Assembly (NCBI RefSeq): GCF_030499515.1
Contig: NZ_JASTWJ010000001.1
Location: 3,762,001 to 3,826,000 of the forward strand
DNA from: Streptomyces sp. DT2A-34
GTDB taxonomy: Bacteria; Actinomycetota; Actinomycetes; Streptomycetales; Streptomycetaceae
Direction: 5' to 3'
Length of the DNA stretch: 64,000 bases
Shown piece after piece: positions 63,266-64,000 of the stretch. The notes under the pieces are model-generated. The model did not search any database and was not told the DNA's origin. It saw only the letters and a list, made by a program, of their open reading frames with translations. The position numbers and the translations under genes are program-made. Positions within the stretch are counted from its first letter, which is position 1. Every line of letters starts with the position of its first letter.

Positions 63266-63790
63266 AGCATCGCCAACTTCTCCACCACAACGTCGGTGGC
63301 CCTCACATACCGCTCCGGCTCACCGGGCTGAGCCCGTCCCGACGGTCCCGCGCTCTCGCTATGCGTGACGAGCCTGAAGATCAACGCACGAATCACCATC
63401 TGCTGCCAGTCGGGATGATCGCGAACACCCGTCAGCAGGCGGCCGGAAGGTCGAACCACAGCAGGCCATCGGCGACGACGATGGCCTCGGCGAACACCGG
63501 AGGCCGCCAGTACGGCGAAAAGTCGATCACGGCTGGCTCGTCGTCCGCGGCGAAAAGCACATTGCCGGTGAGGTCGCCGTGAATGAGCTGAGCTGCCTCG
63601 TGCTCAACGGGGCGCCTCAGCTCCAGCAGAGTCGAATACGGCGCGGTGCGGTCCTCGATCACGTCGATGCCCTGCTCGCCCCACGCGACCCGGTCAGCCA
63701 CAGCCCAGGGATGGGCATGCCGATCAAGGAAGTCGGGCCGGGGCAGGTGTCGCAGGGCAGCACGGAAAGCAGTGGAGACTCCCCGCCCGT
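63232..63790 (-). pseudogene. aminoglycoside-phosphotransferase-like gene, frameshifted and N-truncated
   Basis: The minus strand encodes the middle of a phosphotransferase-fold protein (AFRAALRHLPRPDFLDRHAH, LIHGDLTGNVLF with catalytic HGD, AVIDFSPYWRPP). It stops at LLWFDLPAAC and continues in another frame with LLTGVRDHPDWQQMVIRALIFRL. One base is missing near 63440; an extra C would read ...PAALLTGV. The usual N-terminal ATP-binding lobe is not recognisable upstream of 63790. The family is common in actinobacteria; the substrate is unknown. Confidence 0.7.
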
Positions 63791-63952
63791 GCTCGGCTCT
63801 CTCCCCAGACCTGCACTTGGTCCCCACCCGCGCGACGTGGCTGATGCCGAGGCGGGTCCGCCCGGCACCCAAGAGGCAGCGCGCTGGTGATGACGGTCCG
63901 ACGTTGCGACCCAGGTTTCCCCCGGGGGTCCCGGTCCGGCGGGCGGTCGAGG

Positions 63953-64000
63953 TCACTGCGTTTCCTCGGTGAGCTCGGCCAGCGTCTGTTTGAGCCAGCG
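63953..64000 (-). CDS. C-terminal end of a leftward gene, cut by the window
   Basis: The last 15 residues read RWLKQTLAELTEETQ before TGA (complement of 63953-63955). Too short to assign. Confidence 0.35.
   Translation of the reverse strand, partial: RWLKQTLAELTEETQ

Overview
The window is high-GC actinobacterial chromosome and is almost certainly Streptomyces. The protein sequences show strong third-position GC bias, and the right end carries the developmental regulators bldM and whiD beside an shbA-type sigma factor gene and guaB. Gene order and content (icmB, pcrA, NlpC/P60 hydrolases, guaA, a tandem kinase array, guaB, shbA, bldM, whiD) match what I recall of the conserved core around S. 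coelicolor SCO4767-SCO4800. I did not check this against a database. No rRNA, tRNA, CRISPR array or secondary-metabolite cluster was seen.

Layout. 1-9.3 kb: a five-gene island of poorly described proteins, arranged as two divergent units. MoxR-type AAA+ ATPase, DUF5682 and VWA genes run leftward; SWIM zinc-finger and DUF5691 genes run rightward. The shared promoter region carries two opposed copies of a motif resembling the actinobacterial LexA-independent (RecA-NDp/PafBC) DNA-damage promoter. The pcrA helicase gene at 15.7 kb has a third. 9.3-20 kb: icmB, a frameshifted lipase, an M23 peptidase, pcrA, and two NlpC/P60 wall hydrolases, the first behind a c-di-AMP (ydaO) riboswitch. 20-24.4 kb: a PspC-type histidine kinase and response regulator facing a PspC/LiaF-like membrane protein, which looks like an envelope-stress module. 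24.4-30.8 kb: accessory material, including an IS110-family element beside a dispersed hairpin repeat, and a 178-bp palindromic element whose terminal CTAGs supply the stop codons of both flanking genes. 30.8-39.6 kb: guaA, a chorismate mutase with a candidate leader-peptide attenuator, a strongly structured intergenic RNA candidate, a sortase-type surface protein, a GMC oxidoreductase and a succinic-semialdehyde dehydrogenase.

39.7-51.8 kb: six tandem, same-strand Ser/Thr kinase-like genes. Five keep the catalytic residues and one (46614-49373) is a clear pseudokinase. Five of the six end in a related extracellular domain. 52-57 kb: a serine hydrolase, a glycerol-3-phosphate dehydrogenase, a nucleotide-sugar dehydrogenase homologue lacking its catalytic cysteine, and a small membrane protein. 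57-62.2 kb: guaB3, guaB, shbA and bldM, with whiD divergent. 62.2-64 kb: decayed accessory DNA with an integrase remnant, a tail duplicate and a broken phosphotransferase.

The most interesting candidates are the predicted DNA-damage-inducible SWIM/DUF5691/MoxR/DUF5682/VWA system, the chorismate mutase attenuator, the kinase/pseudokinase array, and the repeat and IS110 arrangement. All coordinates come from reading the sequence. Family names come from recognising motifs, not from searches.
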